A DNA stretch of 9,434 nt. It comes from an uncultured Selenomonadaceae bacterium (lineage in GTDB: Bacteria; Bacillota; Negativicutes; Selenomonadales; Selenomonadaceae). Each line of letters begins with the position of its first letter. Positions within the stretch are counted from its first letter, which is position 1. Below, piece after piece: positions 1 to 6,353 of the stretch. Position numbers and translations under genes: made by a program. The DNA is taken from NCBI GenBank assembly GCA_905233965.1, contig CAJOFG010000141.1:1-9434 (forward strand). Reading direction: 5' to 3'. Under the pieces are notes generated by a model. The model saw only the letters and a program-made list of their open reading frames with translations. It made no database searches and was not told the DNA's origin.

Positions 1-1102
1 TATCGGAAAGACCGGTTTTCTTGAGAGCCGCGATGGAGTCGCCGCCGCCGACGATTGAAGTTGCGCCTTTTTCGGTAGCCTCCGCAACGGCTTTCGCAAC
101 CGCGAGAGTGCCTTTTGCAAAGTTGTCAAATTCAAAAACGCCCATAGGTCCGTTCCAGATAATCGTCTTTGCGCCTTCGAGAGCTTTGACGTACTCTTCG
201 GAAGTTTTTTCGCCGCTGTCGAGTCCCTGCCAATCTGCCGGGCACTGATCGACGGGAACGGTTTTAAATTCCGCGTCTGCCGCAAATTTGTTCGCAACGA
301 CCAAGTCAACCGGAAGGACAACTTTAACGCCTTTCTTTTCGGCTTTCTCCAAAAGTTCTTTCGCGAGTTCGACTTTATCTTCTTCGAGCAAAGATTTTCC
401 GACTTCGTAACCTTTGGCTTTGTCGAAAGTGTGAGCCATGCCGCCGCCGATGATAATCGTATCGACTTTGTCAATCATATTGCTGATAACGCCGATTTTG
501 TCGGAAACTTTCGCGCCGCCGATAATGCCGACGAACGGACGCGCAGGATTTTCAAGAGTTTTGCCGATGTAGTTAATTTCTTTTTCCATGAGGAAACCGG
601 ACGCAGTTTCAAGGAAATGGGTGATACCGACGTTCGAGGCATGAGCGCGATGAGCCATGCCGAATGCGTCATTGACGGCGATGTCTGCGAGGGAGGCGAG
701 CTGTTTCGCGAATTTGGGATTATTTTTCTTTTCTTCTTTGTGATAGCGAAGGTTTTCAAGCAAAAGAATTTCGCCGGGTTGAAGAGCGGCTGCCGCTTTT
801 TCCGCCGGTTCGCCGATGCAATCTTCCGCCCATTTGACTTCTTTGCCGAGAATTTCGGAGAGTTTTTTGGCAATCGGTTTCGTGGAGAATTTGGGTTCGC
901 GCGCTTCGGTAGGTCTGCCGAGATGACAGCCGATAATGACCGCCGCGCCTTGTTCGAGCAGGTAATTGAGAGTCGGGAGGGTAGCGTCAATGCGCTTGGT
1001 ATTGGTGATATTTTGATTTTCGTCCATCGGAACGTTGTAATCGACGCGCAAGAAAACTTTTTTACCTTTCAAGTTGATGTCTCTGATATTTTTCTTGTCC
1101 AC
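1..1102 (-). CDS. pgk: Phosphoglycerate kinase, C-terminus cut by window edge
   Basis: Cytosolic glycolytic enzyme that transfers the acyl phosphate of 1,3-bisphosphoglycerate to ADP, giving ATP and 3-phosphoglycerate. The window holds 367 residues of a family that is usually about 390-400 long, so only the last 25-30 are missing. Visible family motifs are RVDYNVP (19-25), HLGRP (60-64), LLLENLRY (113-120), NDAFGMAHRAHAS (144-156), GGAKVSDKI (195-203), WNGPMGVFE (316-324) and the nucleotide-loop VGGGDS (351-356). The start is a GTG at 1102, chosen because GAGGAGG lies 8 bases upstream and the protein begins DKKNIRDINLKGKKV as expected for the N-terminus. It lies 121 bases downstream of gap on the same strand, the usual gap-pgk order. 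One small oddity is Met148 where the motif usually has Thr. The identification is secure. Confidence 0.97.
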   Translation of the reverse strand, partial: MDKKNIRDINLKGKKVFLRVDYNVPMDENQNITNTKRIDATLPTLNYLLEQGAAVIIGCHLGRPTEAREPKFSTKPIAKKLSEILGKEVKWAEDCIGEPAEKAAAALQPGEILLLENLRYHKEEKKNNPKFAKQLASLADIAVNDAFGMAHRAHASNVGITHFLETASGFLMEKEINYIGKTLENPARPFVGIIGGAKVSDKIGVISNMIDKVDTIIIGGGMAHTFDKAKGYEVGKSLLEEDKVELAKELLEKAEKKGVKVVLPVDLVVANKFAADAEFKTVPVDQCPADWQGLDSGEKTSEEYVKALEGAKTIIWNGPMGVFEFDNFAKGTLAVAKAVAEATEKGATSIVGGGDSIAALKKTGLSD

Positions 1103-1110
1103 TTAAAATG

Positions 1111-1117
1111 CCTCCTC
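1111..1117 (-). promoter_or_regulatory. Ribosome binding site that fixes the GTG start of pgk
   Basis: On the minus strand these bases read GAGGAGG, followed by 8 bases and then GTG at 1102. No ATG lies in frame nearby, so this site decides the pgk start. Confidence 0.85.
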
Positions 1118-1130
1118 AAAAAACTTACAA

Positions 1131-1180
1131 AAAAATTAAAATCGCGGCTCGGCCCAACATTTATGAAGAGCCGGACCGCG
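1131..1180 (-). terminator. Possible attenuator hairpin in the gap-pgk spacer
   Basis: Bases 1143-1153 and 1170-1180 form an 11-pair GC-rich stem with one mismatch and one G-T wobble around a 16-base loop. A competing pairing is 1145-1150 with 1168-1173. Read on the minus strand, the stem is followed by ATTTTAATTTTTTT, so it resembles an intrinsic terminator, though the T run is interrupted and the loop is long. It lies about 45 bases after the gap stop and about 30 before the pgk start. Partial termination or an RNA-processing or stability element that sets the gap:pgk ratio is possible; no function is demonstrated. Confidence 0.35.
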
Positions 1181-1223
1181 AAAGTCTTAAACCGTATTTT
1201 ATGCGCCTTTGGGACGCTCGCAA

Positions 1224-2267
1224 TTACTTAAGTTCTGCGAAGTATTTAATGGTGCGAACCATCTGGCTGGTGTAGCTGTTTTCGTTGTCGTACCAGGAAA
1301 CGACTTGAACGAGAGTGTTGCCGTCGCCGATCGGGTTGACCATTGTCTGGGTTGCGTCAAAGAGTGAGCCGTAACGCATACCGATAATGTCGCTGGAAAC
1401 GATTTGCTCGTCGCAATATCCGAAGGATTCGTTAGAAGCAGCTTTCATAGCGTCATTGATTTGCTCTTTGGTGACTTCGCCTTTGACAACCGCAAAGAGA
1501 AGAGTGGTGGAACCGGTCGGGGTCGGAACGCGCTGTGCCGCACCGATGAGTTTGCCGTTCAATTCCGGAATGACAAGACCGATGGCTTTCGCCGCGCCGG
1601 TGCTGTTCGGAACGATGTTGCATGCGCCTGCGCGAGCACGACGGAGGTCGCCTTTACGTTGCGGACCGTCGAGGATCATTTGATCGCCGGTGTATGCGTG
1701 AATGGTTGCCATGATACCGCTCTGAATCGGAGCGAGATTGTGAAGAGCCTGAGTCATCGGAGCCAAGCAGTTCGTGGTGCAGGATGCCGCCGAAAGGACT
1801 TTGACATCCGAAGTAAGGGTTTTGTGGTTGACGTTGTAAACGATCGTCGGGAGGTCATTGCCGGCAGGAGCCGAGATAACGACTTTCTTCGCGCCGCCTT
1901 TCAAATGTGCTTCGGCTTTTGCTTTGCTGGTGTAGAAACCGGTACATTCGAGAACGACATCAACGTCATGTTTTGCCCACGGAATTTGAGAGGCATCCGG
2001 AATTTTGTAGATGATAATTTTTTTGCCGTCAACAACGATGTAGTTGTCTTCGCCTTCGCCGTCATGAGATTCGACTTTGTGTTTGCCTTCGCCGATTTTG
2101 CCCGCGTATCCGCCCTGTGCGGTATCGTATTTGAGAAGATGTGCAAGCATTGCCGGGCTGGTAAGATCGTTGATTGCAACGACTTCGTAACCTTCAGCGT
2201 CGAACATTTGACGGAAAGCAAGACGACCGATACGACCGAAACCATTGATAGCAACTTTGACTGCCAT
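1224..2267 (-). CDS. gap: Glyceraldehyde-3-phosphate dehydrogenase, class I, NAD-type
   Basis: Cytosolic enzyme that oxidises and phosphorylates glyceraldehyde-3-phosphate to 1,3-bisphosphoglycerate, reducing NAD+. It is complete at 347 residues, close to the usual 330-340. The N-terminal Rossmann fold begins [12 protein letters not shown] (4-15). Asp34 in AINDL is the residue that typically favours NAD over NADP. The catalytic cysteine is Cys163 in SCTTN and its partner is His190 in TIHAYT. Further conserved blocks are the RRARAGA loop (209-215), [10 protein letters not shown] (221-230) and SWYDNE (324-329). The ATG start is supported by AGGGAGG (2277-2283) 9 bases upstream. It is first in a leftward unit with pgk, and a near-consensus promoter lies upstream. 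No CggR-type regulator gene is in the window. The SCTTN and [10 protein letters not shown] context resembles Bacillota GapA proteins. The identification is secure. Confidence 0.98.
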   Translation of the reverse strand: MAVKVAINGFGRIGRLAFRQMFDAEGYEVVAINDLTSPAMLAHLLKYDTAQGGYAGKIGEGKHKVESHDGEGEDNYIVVDGKKIIIYKIPDASQIPWAKHDVDVVLECTGFYTSKAKAEAHLKGGAKKVVISAPAGNDLPTIVYNVNHKTLTSDVKVLSAASCTTNCLAPMTQALHNLAPIQSGIMATIHAYTGDQMILDGPQRKGDLRRARAGACNIVPNSTGAAKAIGLVIPELNGKLIGAAQRVPTPTGSTTLLFAVVKGEVTKEQINDAMKAASNESFGYCDEQIVSSDIIGMRYGSLFDATQTMVNPIGDGNTLVQVVSWYDNENSYTSQMVRTIKYFAELK

Positions 2268-2322
2268 TTAGAAAAACCTCCCTATATTGTAAAACAAAAA
2301 AATTGATAACCCTCAATGTGTA

Positions 2323-2334
2323 TGTAATGTTACA
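2323..2334. promoter_or_regulatory. Small dyad over the gap -10 box, possible operator
   Basis: The sequence TGTAATGTTACA is an exact inverted repeat, with 5-base arms TGTAA/TTACA around TG. It fully covers the predicted gap -10 hexamer at 2327-2332. A repressor bound here would block gap transcription, but I cannot assign a regulator, and a 12-base dyad can arise by chance in AT-rich DNA. Confidence 0.25.
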
Positions 2335-2355
2335 ACAATTAAAAAAACCTGTCAA
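2327..2355 (-). promoter_or_regulatory. Sigma-A-type promoter for gap-pgk
   Basis: On the minus strand TTGACA (2355-2350) is followed by exactly 17 bases and TAACAT (2332-2327). The -35 box is a perfect consensus and the -10 matches four of six. Transcription should start near 2320, giving a leader of about 50 bases before the gap ATG. The strong -35 fits a highly expressed glycolytic gene. Confidence 0.75.
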
Positions 2356-2413
2356 CATAATTTTCGGAACATTTAATAATTTCATTTTTTTTTCATTCAC
2401 CCGCCGAGAGAAT

Positions 2414-2442
2414 TTGCAACTTGTCCGGCTGTGTGATATATT
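2414..2442 (+). promoter_or_regulatory. Extended -10 promoter for the glycosyltransferase-rnc operon
   Basis: TTGCAA (2414-2419), a 17-base spacer and TATATT (2437-2442) form a good sigma-A promoter. TGA sits directly before the -10, so it has the extended TGn motif. It diverges from the gap promoter about 60 bases away. The start site would be near 2449, leaving a leader of about 30 bases. Confidence 0.65.
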
Positions 2443-2467
2443 CTCCCGGAATTGTTTAAAAAAGTTT

Positions 2468-2472
2468 GGTGA
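2468..2472 (+). promoter_or_regulatory. Ribosome binding site for the TTG start of the glycosyltransferase
   Basis: GGTGA lies 7 bases before a TTG at 2480. There is no ATG in frame before the conserved PLVSVILPMYN block, where the glycosyltransferase domain begins, so the TTG is the best start. Confidence 0.6.
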
Positions 2473-2479
2473 TTGAATT

Positions 2480-3547
2480 TTGACAAGCGATAAAAAAATT
2501 CCGCTCGTATCCGTAATTTTGCCGATGTACAATGCCGGGCGTTACATAAAATCTTGCGTCGAAAGTGTTTTGTGTCAGACGATGCCGGACTTTGAACTTA
2601 TCTGCATTGACGATTGCTCGACGGACGACACGTTAAAAATTGTGAAAGATTTTGCCGGACGCGACGCGAGAATTAAAATTGCACGGACGAAAAAAAATTC
2701 CGGCGCGGCTTACGAACCGCGAAATATCGGTTTGAAAACAAGTCGCGGAAAATATATCGCGTTCATTGACAGCGATGACCTTTACACCAAAACCGCGTTG
2801 GAAGAACTTTTGAAAGTCGCCGAAGATTTTCAAGCGGACGTTGTCGATACGGAAAAAATTTATCGCCCGGAAGATGAGCAAATAAATTTTGACGACGTGA
2901 CCGGTTTGCCGATATACACCCGGCAGACCGCGGAATTTTGTACCGCGCCGAAAGTCGAAACGGACAATTTGGCTGAAAGACTTCAAAATTATTTGGCGGG
3001 AAAATATTTTTGCATAGCTCCGAACAAAATTTATCGACGCGATTTTTTGATGAACAACGATATAAAATTTCCGCCGGTGAAACTTTCTGAGGACATCGTA
3101 TTTTATTTTTTCGTACTCTGCACCGCGCCGAAAATTGTTCGCGCTCCCGGCATCGTCTACATTTACCGGCAAAATCCGGAGTCCGTGACTCACAGAAATT
3201 CAAGGAGTGACGACGCGAAAAAAATTCTCGATCAGGCACTGGACATCATAACCGCCGGCGTAAAATCCATGGACGACTTCATGAAAAAAATTCCGGCTCT
3301 CGAAAAAAATTCGTGGGTCAGAATGTTGGCGATTGATTATTTCGTTCAGGGACATTATCCGGTTATCGCGCAATTTTACGAAAAACTTCCTCCGGAGCAA
3401 ACGGCAAATTTAATCGCCGACGTGTTGCCGAATTACGCCGGAGAAAACGCCGCATTTTTCTCATACATCTTTAACGCGTTTAACACATACAGAAAACGAC
3501 TGTTCGATTACGAAAATAAAATTCGCGAACTGCAACGGGGGGGATGA
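2480..3547 (+). CDS. Family 2 (GT-A) glycosyltransferase
   Basis: Predicted cytosolic or membrane-associated enzyme that moves a sugar from a nucleotide-sugar donor to a surface glycan or lipid-linked acceptor; neither sugar nor acceptor can be read from the sequence. The 355 residues start with the GT-A block VSVILPMYNAGRYI (10-23). Next come QTMPDFELICIDDCSTDDT (33-51), with the nucleotide-binding Asp-Asp at 44-45, and the metal-binding DSDD at 97-100. The sequence NKIYRRDFL (182-190) and EDIVF (204-208) fit the acceptor-side region of polysaccharide-type family 2 enzymes. The tail (about 340-355) is charged and helical. I see no membrane segment or signal peptide. The start is TTG with GGTGA 7 bases upstream. 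It is first in an apparent operon with rnc, an odd partner for RNase III. A run of seven G (3537-3543) lies at its extreme 3' end. Confidence 0.88.
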   Translation: MTSDKKIPLVSVILPMYNAGRYIKSCVESVLCQTMPDFELICIDDCSTDDTLKIVKDFAGRDARIKIARTKKNSGAAYEPRNIGLKTSRGKYIAFIDSDDLYTKTALEELLKVAEDFQADVVDTEKIYRPEDEQINFDDVTGLPIYTRQTAEFCTAPKVETDNLAERLQNYLAGKYFCIAPNKIYRRDFLMNNDIKFPPVKLSEDIVFYFFVLCTAPKIVRAPGIVYIYRQNPESVTHRNSRSDDAKKILDQALDIITAGVKSMDDFMKKIPALEKNSWVRMLAIDYFVQGHYPVIAQFYEKLPPEQTANLIADVLPNYAGENAAFFSYIFNAFNTYRKRLFDYENKIRELQRGG

Positions 3548-3609
3548 GTTAATCGCATACCTCACCGAATTTTTGCGAATGAAAAATATTTTTGACGGGA
3601 GAATGATTT

Positions 3610-4368
3610 ATGAAAGAATTCGCGCCGCCGGAAATTACAAGCGCAAAAATCGACGTTCCGCGCCGGAAAATTTTGGAGGGGCTGGAAGAAAAACTCGGCG
3701 TGCAATTCAAAAATTTGGAGTTGCTCAACGTCGCACTGACGCACACGTCATTTGCAAACGAAATGCGCCACGACAAGCAAGAAATTTTCGACCACAACGA
3801 GAAACTTGAATTTTTGGGCGACGCGGTTTTGGAATTGGCATCGAGTACGTTTTTGTTCAATTACTTCAAAAATTTTTCGGAAGGCGAATTGACAAAGACA
3901 CGCGCAACGATTGTTTGTCAGGCGACGCTTGCAAAAATTGCGAAACAATTCGGACTTGGCGATTTGCTTTTGCTGAGCAACGGTGAAGCAGCTTCCGGCG
4001 GCAGGAATCGCGAATCGACTTTGGAAGACGCTTTCGAGTCGATTATCGGCGCGATTTATCTTGACTCCGGCTGGGAAGTCGCCCGCGATTTTATTTTCCG
4101 AATTTTGGTTCCGGAATGTGAGCGCGTTAAAGCCGGCGACGTGCCGAAAGACTACAAAGGGACTTTGCAGGAATTTATTCAACGCAAACCCGGAGGTGTG
4201 ATAGAATATATCGAAGTGAGTTCGTCCGGACCGGATCACATGAAAATTTTTGAGCACGCCGTGAAAGTTGACGGAAAAATTTTGGGCAAAGGTACCGGTC
4301 GCTCGAAAAAAATTGCCGAACAAAATGCGGCGAAGGAAGCTTTGAAAAAATTGAACGTAAAAGTTTAA
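3610..4368 (+). CDS. rnc: Ribonuclease III
   Basis: Double-strand-specific endoribonuclease that processes the rRNA precursor and cuts structured or antisense-paired RNA in the cytosol, acting as a dimer with Mg2+. It is complete at 252 residues; the E. coli enzyme has 226, and this one carries about 20 extra at the N-terminus. The RNase III signature NEKLEFLGDAV is at 63-73, giving catalytic Glu67 and Asp71. The second acidic pair is Asp140 and Glu143 in LEDAFESIIGAIYLDS. The C-terminal double-stranded RNA-binding domain covers about 182-248 and ends with the usual KGTGRSKKIAEQNAAKEAL. The ATG at 3610 has GGGAG (3597-3601) 8 bases upstream. It follows the glycosyltransferase by 62 bases with no terminator between, and is followed almost at once by the BofA-like gene. 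The identification is secure. Confidence 0.97.
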   Translation: MKEFAPPEITSAKIDVPRRKILEGLEEKLGVQFKNLELLNVALTHTSFANEMRHDKQEIFDHNEKLEFLGDAVLELASSTFLFNYFKNFSEGELTKTRATIVCQATLAKIAKQFGLGDLLLLSNGEAASGGRNRESTLEDAFESIIGAIYLDSGWEVARDFIFRILVPECERVKAGDVPKDYKGTLQEFIQRKPGGVIEYIEVSSSGPDHMKIFEHAVKVDGKILGKGTGRSKKIAEQNAAKEALKKLNVKV

Positions 4369-4370
4369 AG

Positions 4371-4586
4371 GTGGTTGAAAAATGGAAATTCTTGCAAGAC
4401 CAGAAAATGTCTTTTAAAGAAGTAAAAGATGAATATAAAAACTCGGACGGTGCCGTCATGCTTTACATCGGAAATTTTTTGGGACTGTTCGCACTCAAGC
4501 TTACTTTTTTAAATTGTTTAATCTCAGGCGTGTTCGGTATTCCCGGCGTAATCTTTTTGCTGATTTACACGCATTTTTTGAAGTGA
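4371..4586 (+). CDS. Small membrane protein with BofA-like C-terminus
   Basis: A 71-residue protein, or 59 if the ATG at 4407 is used. Its C-terminal half is hydrophobic, from about residue 31 to the end. The segment LISGVFGIPGVIFLLIY matches well what I recall of the end of B. subtilis BofA, AISGILGIPGIAALVII. BofA is a membrane inhibitor of pro-sigma-K processing during sporulation, but many relatives occur in non-sporulating Bacillota with unknown roles. The protein is shorter than BofA (87 residues), and its N-terminus is polar and charged (KWKFLQDQKMSFKEVKDEYKN) instead of a first membrane segment. The start is uncertain. GTG at 4371 has almost no ribosome site, while AGGTGG (4369-4374) is ideally spaced for an out-of-frame ATG at 4382 that opens only 11 codons. 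It sits 2 bases after rnc and 4 before the ABC-F gene, so translation is probably coupled. Confidence 0.6.
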   Translation: MVEKWKFLQDQKMSFKEVKDEYKNSDGAVMLYIGNFLGLFALKLTFLNCLISGVFGIPGVIFLLIYTHFLK

Positions 4587-4590
4587 TGTT

Positions 4591-6189
4591 ATGATTCAAA
4601 TTGAAAATATTTCCAAATCTTACGGCGAACGGACAATTTTTTCCGGGATAAGTTTCAAAATTCAAGACGGAGAAAAAATCGGTATCGTCGGAAAAAACGG
4701 CGCGGGTAAATCGACGCTGTTAAAAATTATAATCGGCGCGGAGGAGTTCGACGGCGGCACGATAACCGGCTTGCACAAAGAGGACATCGGCTATTCCGAA
4801 CAAATTCCGCACTTCACCGGCGAAACTCTGCTTGACGAAATGACCGGCGGCAACGTCGAAGAATTTCAAGCGAAAAAAATTTTGTTCGGTCTGGGTTTCA
4901 CCGAATCGGAATTGACGAAAAATCCGAACAGGTTCAGCGGCGGAGAAACCGGAAAAATTTCTTTGGCGAAGGCTCTTCTTGACGAGCCGCGCGTTTTAAT
5001 TCTGGACGAGCCGACGAACCATTTGGATATTTACGCGATAGATTTTTTGGAGGACTTCGTAAAAAATTATCGTTACACCGTTATTGCCGTCACGCACGAC
5101 CGGCATTTTCTGCAAAACTGCGTGACGAAAATTTTGGATATGGAGAACGGCGGCGCGACACTTTATCCCGGCAATTACGAAAAATATTTTCAACTCAAAA
5201 AGGAACGCCGCGAATATGAGTTGAAGGCTTACGAGAAACAGCAGGAAGAAATTGCCAAGCTTGAAAATTTCGTTCAACGCAACAAAGTCCGGGCATCGAC
5301 GGCGAAACGTGCGCGAAGTCGTCAAAAAGTTTTGGACAAAATGGAGCGGTTGGAAAAGCCGCCGACGGAGGAAAGCGTAAAATTAAATTTGGGCGACGCC
5401 GGCGAATATGCCAACCGCGTTTTGACTCTCGACGAAATAAATTTCAAAGACGTTATAAAAAATTTCGGGCTGGAAATTTTCAAGGGCGAAAAAGTCGGAC
5501 TGATCGGCAAGAACGGTATCGGCAAGTCAACCCTGCTGAAAATTATCGTCGGGGAGTTGCCGCCGGATTCGGGCGAAATAAAAATCGGAAGTCGCGTTAA
5601 AATCGGTTACCTTTCGCAGGGACACGAAGAACTTGATGAAAATTCGACGGCGATTGATGAATTGGTAAATTGTTTCGGCTTGACGATTGAACGGGCGCGG
5701 AAAGAACTGGCGCGGCTGGATTTGGGCGCGGAGATTGTCGAAAAAAAAATTGCCGGAATGTCCGGCGGAGAAAAAACGCGAATTGCATCGTTTGCACCTT
5801 TTCTGCGTTTAATGTTTGCCCATTTTGAATGTCCCGCCGGCAAGAGAGGCGATAGAGGACGCGCTGAAAAGTTTCGACGGCACGATTTTACTTGTCACGC
5901 ACGACAGATATTTTTTGGAATCGGTGACGACGAAAGTAATCGAAATGCGCGAAGAAAAAATTCCGGAAGTCAAACCGGAAAAAATTTCCAAGCCGGAACG
6001 AAAAAAAGAGCCGGCGAAAAAAAATTCCAAGTCGGAGAAAACCGAAGAACAAATTTTGAAATTGGAAGCGCAAATAAAAATGGCGGAAATGGAATTGAAA
6101 ATGTTGGAGCAGGAAATAAATTCCGCCGCCGACCCGAAAAAACTTTCCGAACTGGCGACGGCGCACGAAAACAAATTGAAAGAGATTGA
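4591..6189 (+). CDS. ABC-F ATPase (YdiF/Uup type), frameshifted in second ATPase domain
   Basis: ABC-F proteins are soluble twin-ATPase factors that act at the ribosome to relieve stalling or protect it; they are not transporters. The first domain has Walker A GKNGAGKST (34-42), signature FSGGE (115-119), Walker B VLILDEPTNHLD (135-146) and switch histidine VTHDRHF (167-173). The interdomain linker follows, with EKQQEEIAKLENFVQRNKVRAS (215-236), closely like B. subtilis YdiF as I recall it. The second domain has Walker A GKNGIGKST (306-314) and signature MSGGEKTRIA (390-399). From residue 400 the family sequence stops: bases 5777-5836 are an inverted copy of the yebC start, and the frame then runs through about 130 unrelated codons to a stop at 6187-6189. 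The genuine C-terminus continues in another frame. Walker B of domain 2 is missing, so full function is unlikely if the sequence is right. The first domain also lacks a helical stretch of roughly 50 residues present in YdiF. The ATG start is 4 bases after the BofA-like gene. Confidence 0.85.
   Translation: MIQIENISKSYGERTIFSGISFKIQDGEKIGIVGKNGAGKSTLLKIIIGAEEFDGGTITGLHKEDIGYSEQIPHFTGETLLDEMTGGNVEEFQAKKILFGLGFTESELTKNPNRFSGGETGKISLAKALLDEPRVLILDEPTNHLDIYAIDFLEDFVKNYRYTVIAVTHDRHFLQNCVTKILDMENGGATLYPGNYEKYFQLKKERREYELKAYEKQQEEIAKLENFVQRNKVRASTAKRARSRQKVLDKMERLEKPPTEESVKLNLGDAGEYANRVLTLDEINFKDVIKNFGLEIFKGEKVGLIGKNGIGKSTLLKIIVGELPPDSGEIKIGSRVKIGYLSQGHEELDENSTAIDELVNCFGLTIERARKELARLDLGAEIVEKKIAGMSGGEKTRIASFAPFLRLMFAHFECPAGKRGDRGRAEKFRRHDFTCHARQIFFGIGDDESNRNARRKNSGSQTGKNFQAGTKKRAGEKKFQVGENRRTNFEIGSANKNGGNGIENVGAGNKFRRRPEKTFRTGDGARKQIERD
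5777..5836 (-). repeat. Inverted 60-bp copy of the yebC 5' coding region
   Basis: Read on the minus strand these 60 bases are identical, without mismatch, to 6358-6417, which encode residues 2-22 of YebC (GHSKWANIKRRKGANDAIR and flanks). The first 11 bases on the plus strand (5777-5787) also encode the expected T/R-I-A of the ABC-F second domain, so that junction carries microhomology. At the other edge the match ends at 5836, just before the CCGGCAAGAG that resumes ABC-F sequence. Confidence 0.97.
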
Positions 6190-6217
6190 CGAACTCTACG
6201 AAAAATTTTTGGATTGA
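5840..6217 (+). pseudogene. Out-of-frame C-terminal remainder of the ABC-F ATPase
   Basis: This is the true 3' part of the ABC-F gene, displaced to a different reading frame by the inverted yebC copy just upstream. It begins AREAIEDALKSFDGTILLV, then the second-domain switch histidine motif THDRYFLESVTTKVIEM, then a Lys/Pro/Glu-rich linker. The last part, from about 6030, is a predicted coiled coil (EEQILKLEAQIKMAEMELK and onward), the C-terminal domain typical of this family. It stops at TGA 6215-6217, just ahead of the terminator. An ATG at 5816 opens the frame, but it lies inside the inverted copy and has no ribosome site, so separate translation is doubtful. Joined to the first 399 codons plus about 24 missing ones, the intact protein would be about 548 residues. 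Confidence 0.85.
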
Positions 6218-6222
6218 TTCAA

Positions 6223-6246
6223 CCGGATTCGTCCGGGATTTTTTTT
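6223..6246 (+). terminator. Intrinsic terminator after the ABC-F gene
   Basis: CCGGA (6223-6227), a TTCG tetraloop and TCCGG (6232-6236) form a compact stem, followed by GA and eight T (6239-6246). It starts 6 bases after the C-terminal ABC-F stop at 6217, which supports 6217 as the ancestral end of that gene and closes the glycosyltransferase-rnc operon. Confidence 0.8.
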
Positions 6247-6250
6247 CTAT

Positions 6251-6279
6251 TTGACGCGGTTCAAAAAATTTCTTAAAAT
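6251..6279 (+). promoter_or_regulatory. Promoter for yebC-ruvC-ruvA-cation transporter
   Basis: TTGACG (6251-6256), a 17-base spacer and TAAAAT (6274-6279) each match consensus at five of six positions. The promoter lies directly after the terminator and predicts a start near 6286, with a leader of about 68 bases to the yebC ATG. Confidence 0.72.
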
Positions 6280-6353
6280 CCCTGTTGTAATTTTTCAAGT
6301 TGTGCACATACAAAATTTAAACCGAAACTTTTTTTATTGAGAGGAGTAATAAA

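Noticed and set aside
431..1231. Long plus-strand open frame opposite pgk and the gap-pgk spacer
   Set aside because: It is antisense to pgk, whose protein is unmistakable, and the translation resembles no family.
1404..2306. Long plus-strand open frame opposite gap
   Set aside because: Shadow of gap; no ribosome site or recognisable domain.
3537..3543. Run of seven G at the end of the glycosyltransferase gene as a phase-variation tract
   Set aside because: Slippage would change only the last one to four residues before a new stop, so no on/off switching results.
5607..5843. Minus-strand frame that reads like a second YebC N-terminus (GHSKWANIKRRKGANDAIR then unrelated residues)
   Set aside because: Only 21 codons match YebC; the rest is antisense to the ABC-F gene, and there is no ATG or ribosome site. 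It is a by-product of the inverted 60-bp copy, not a gene.
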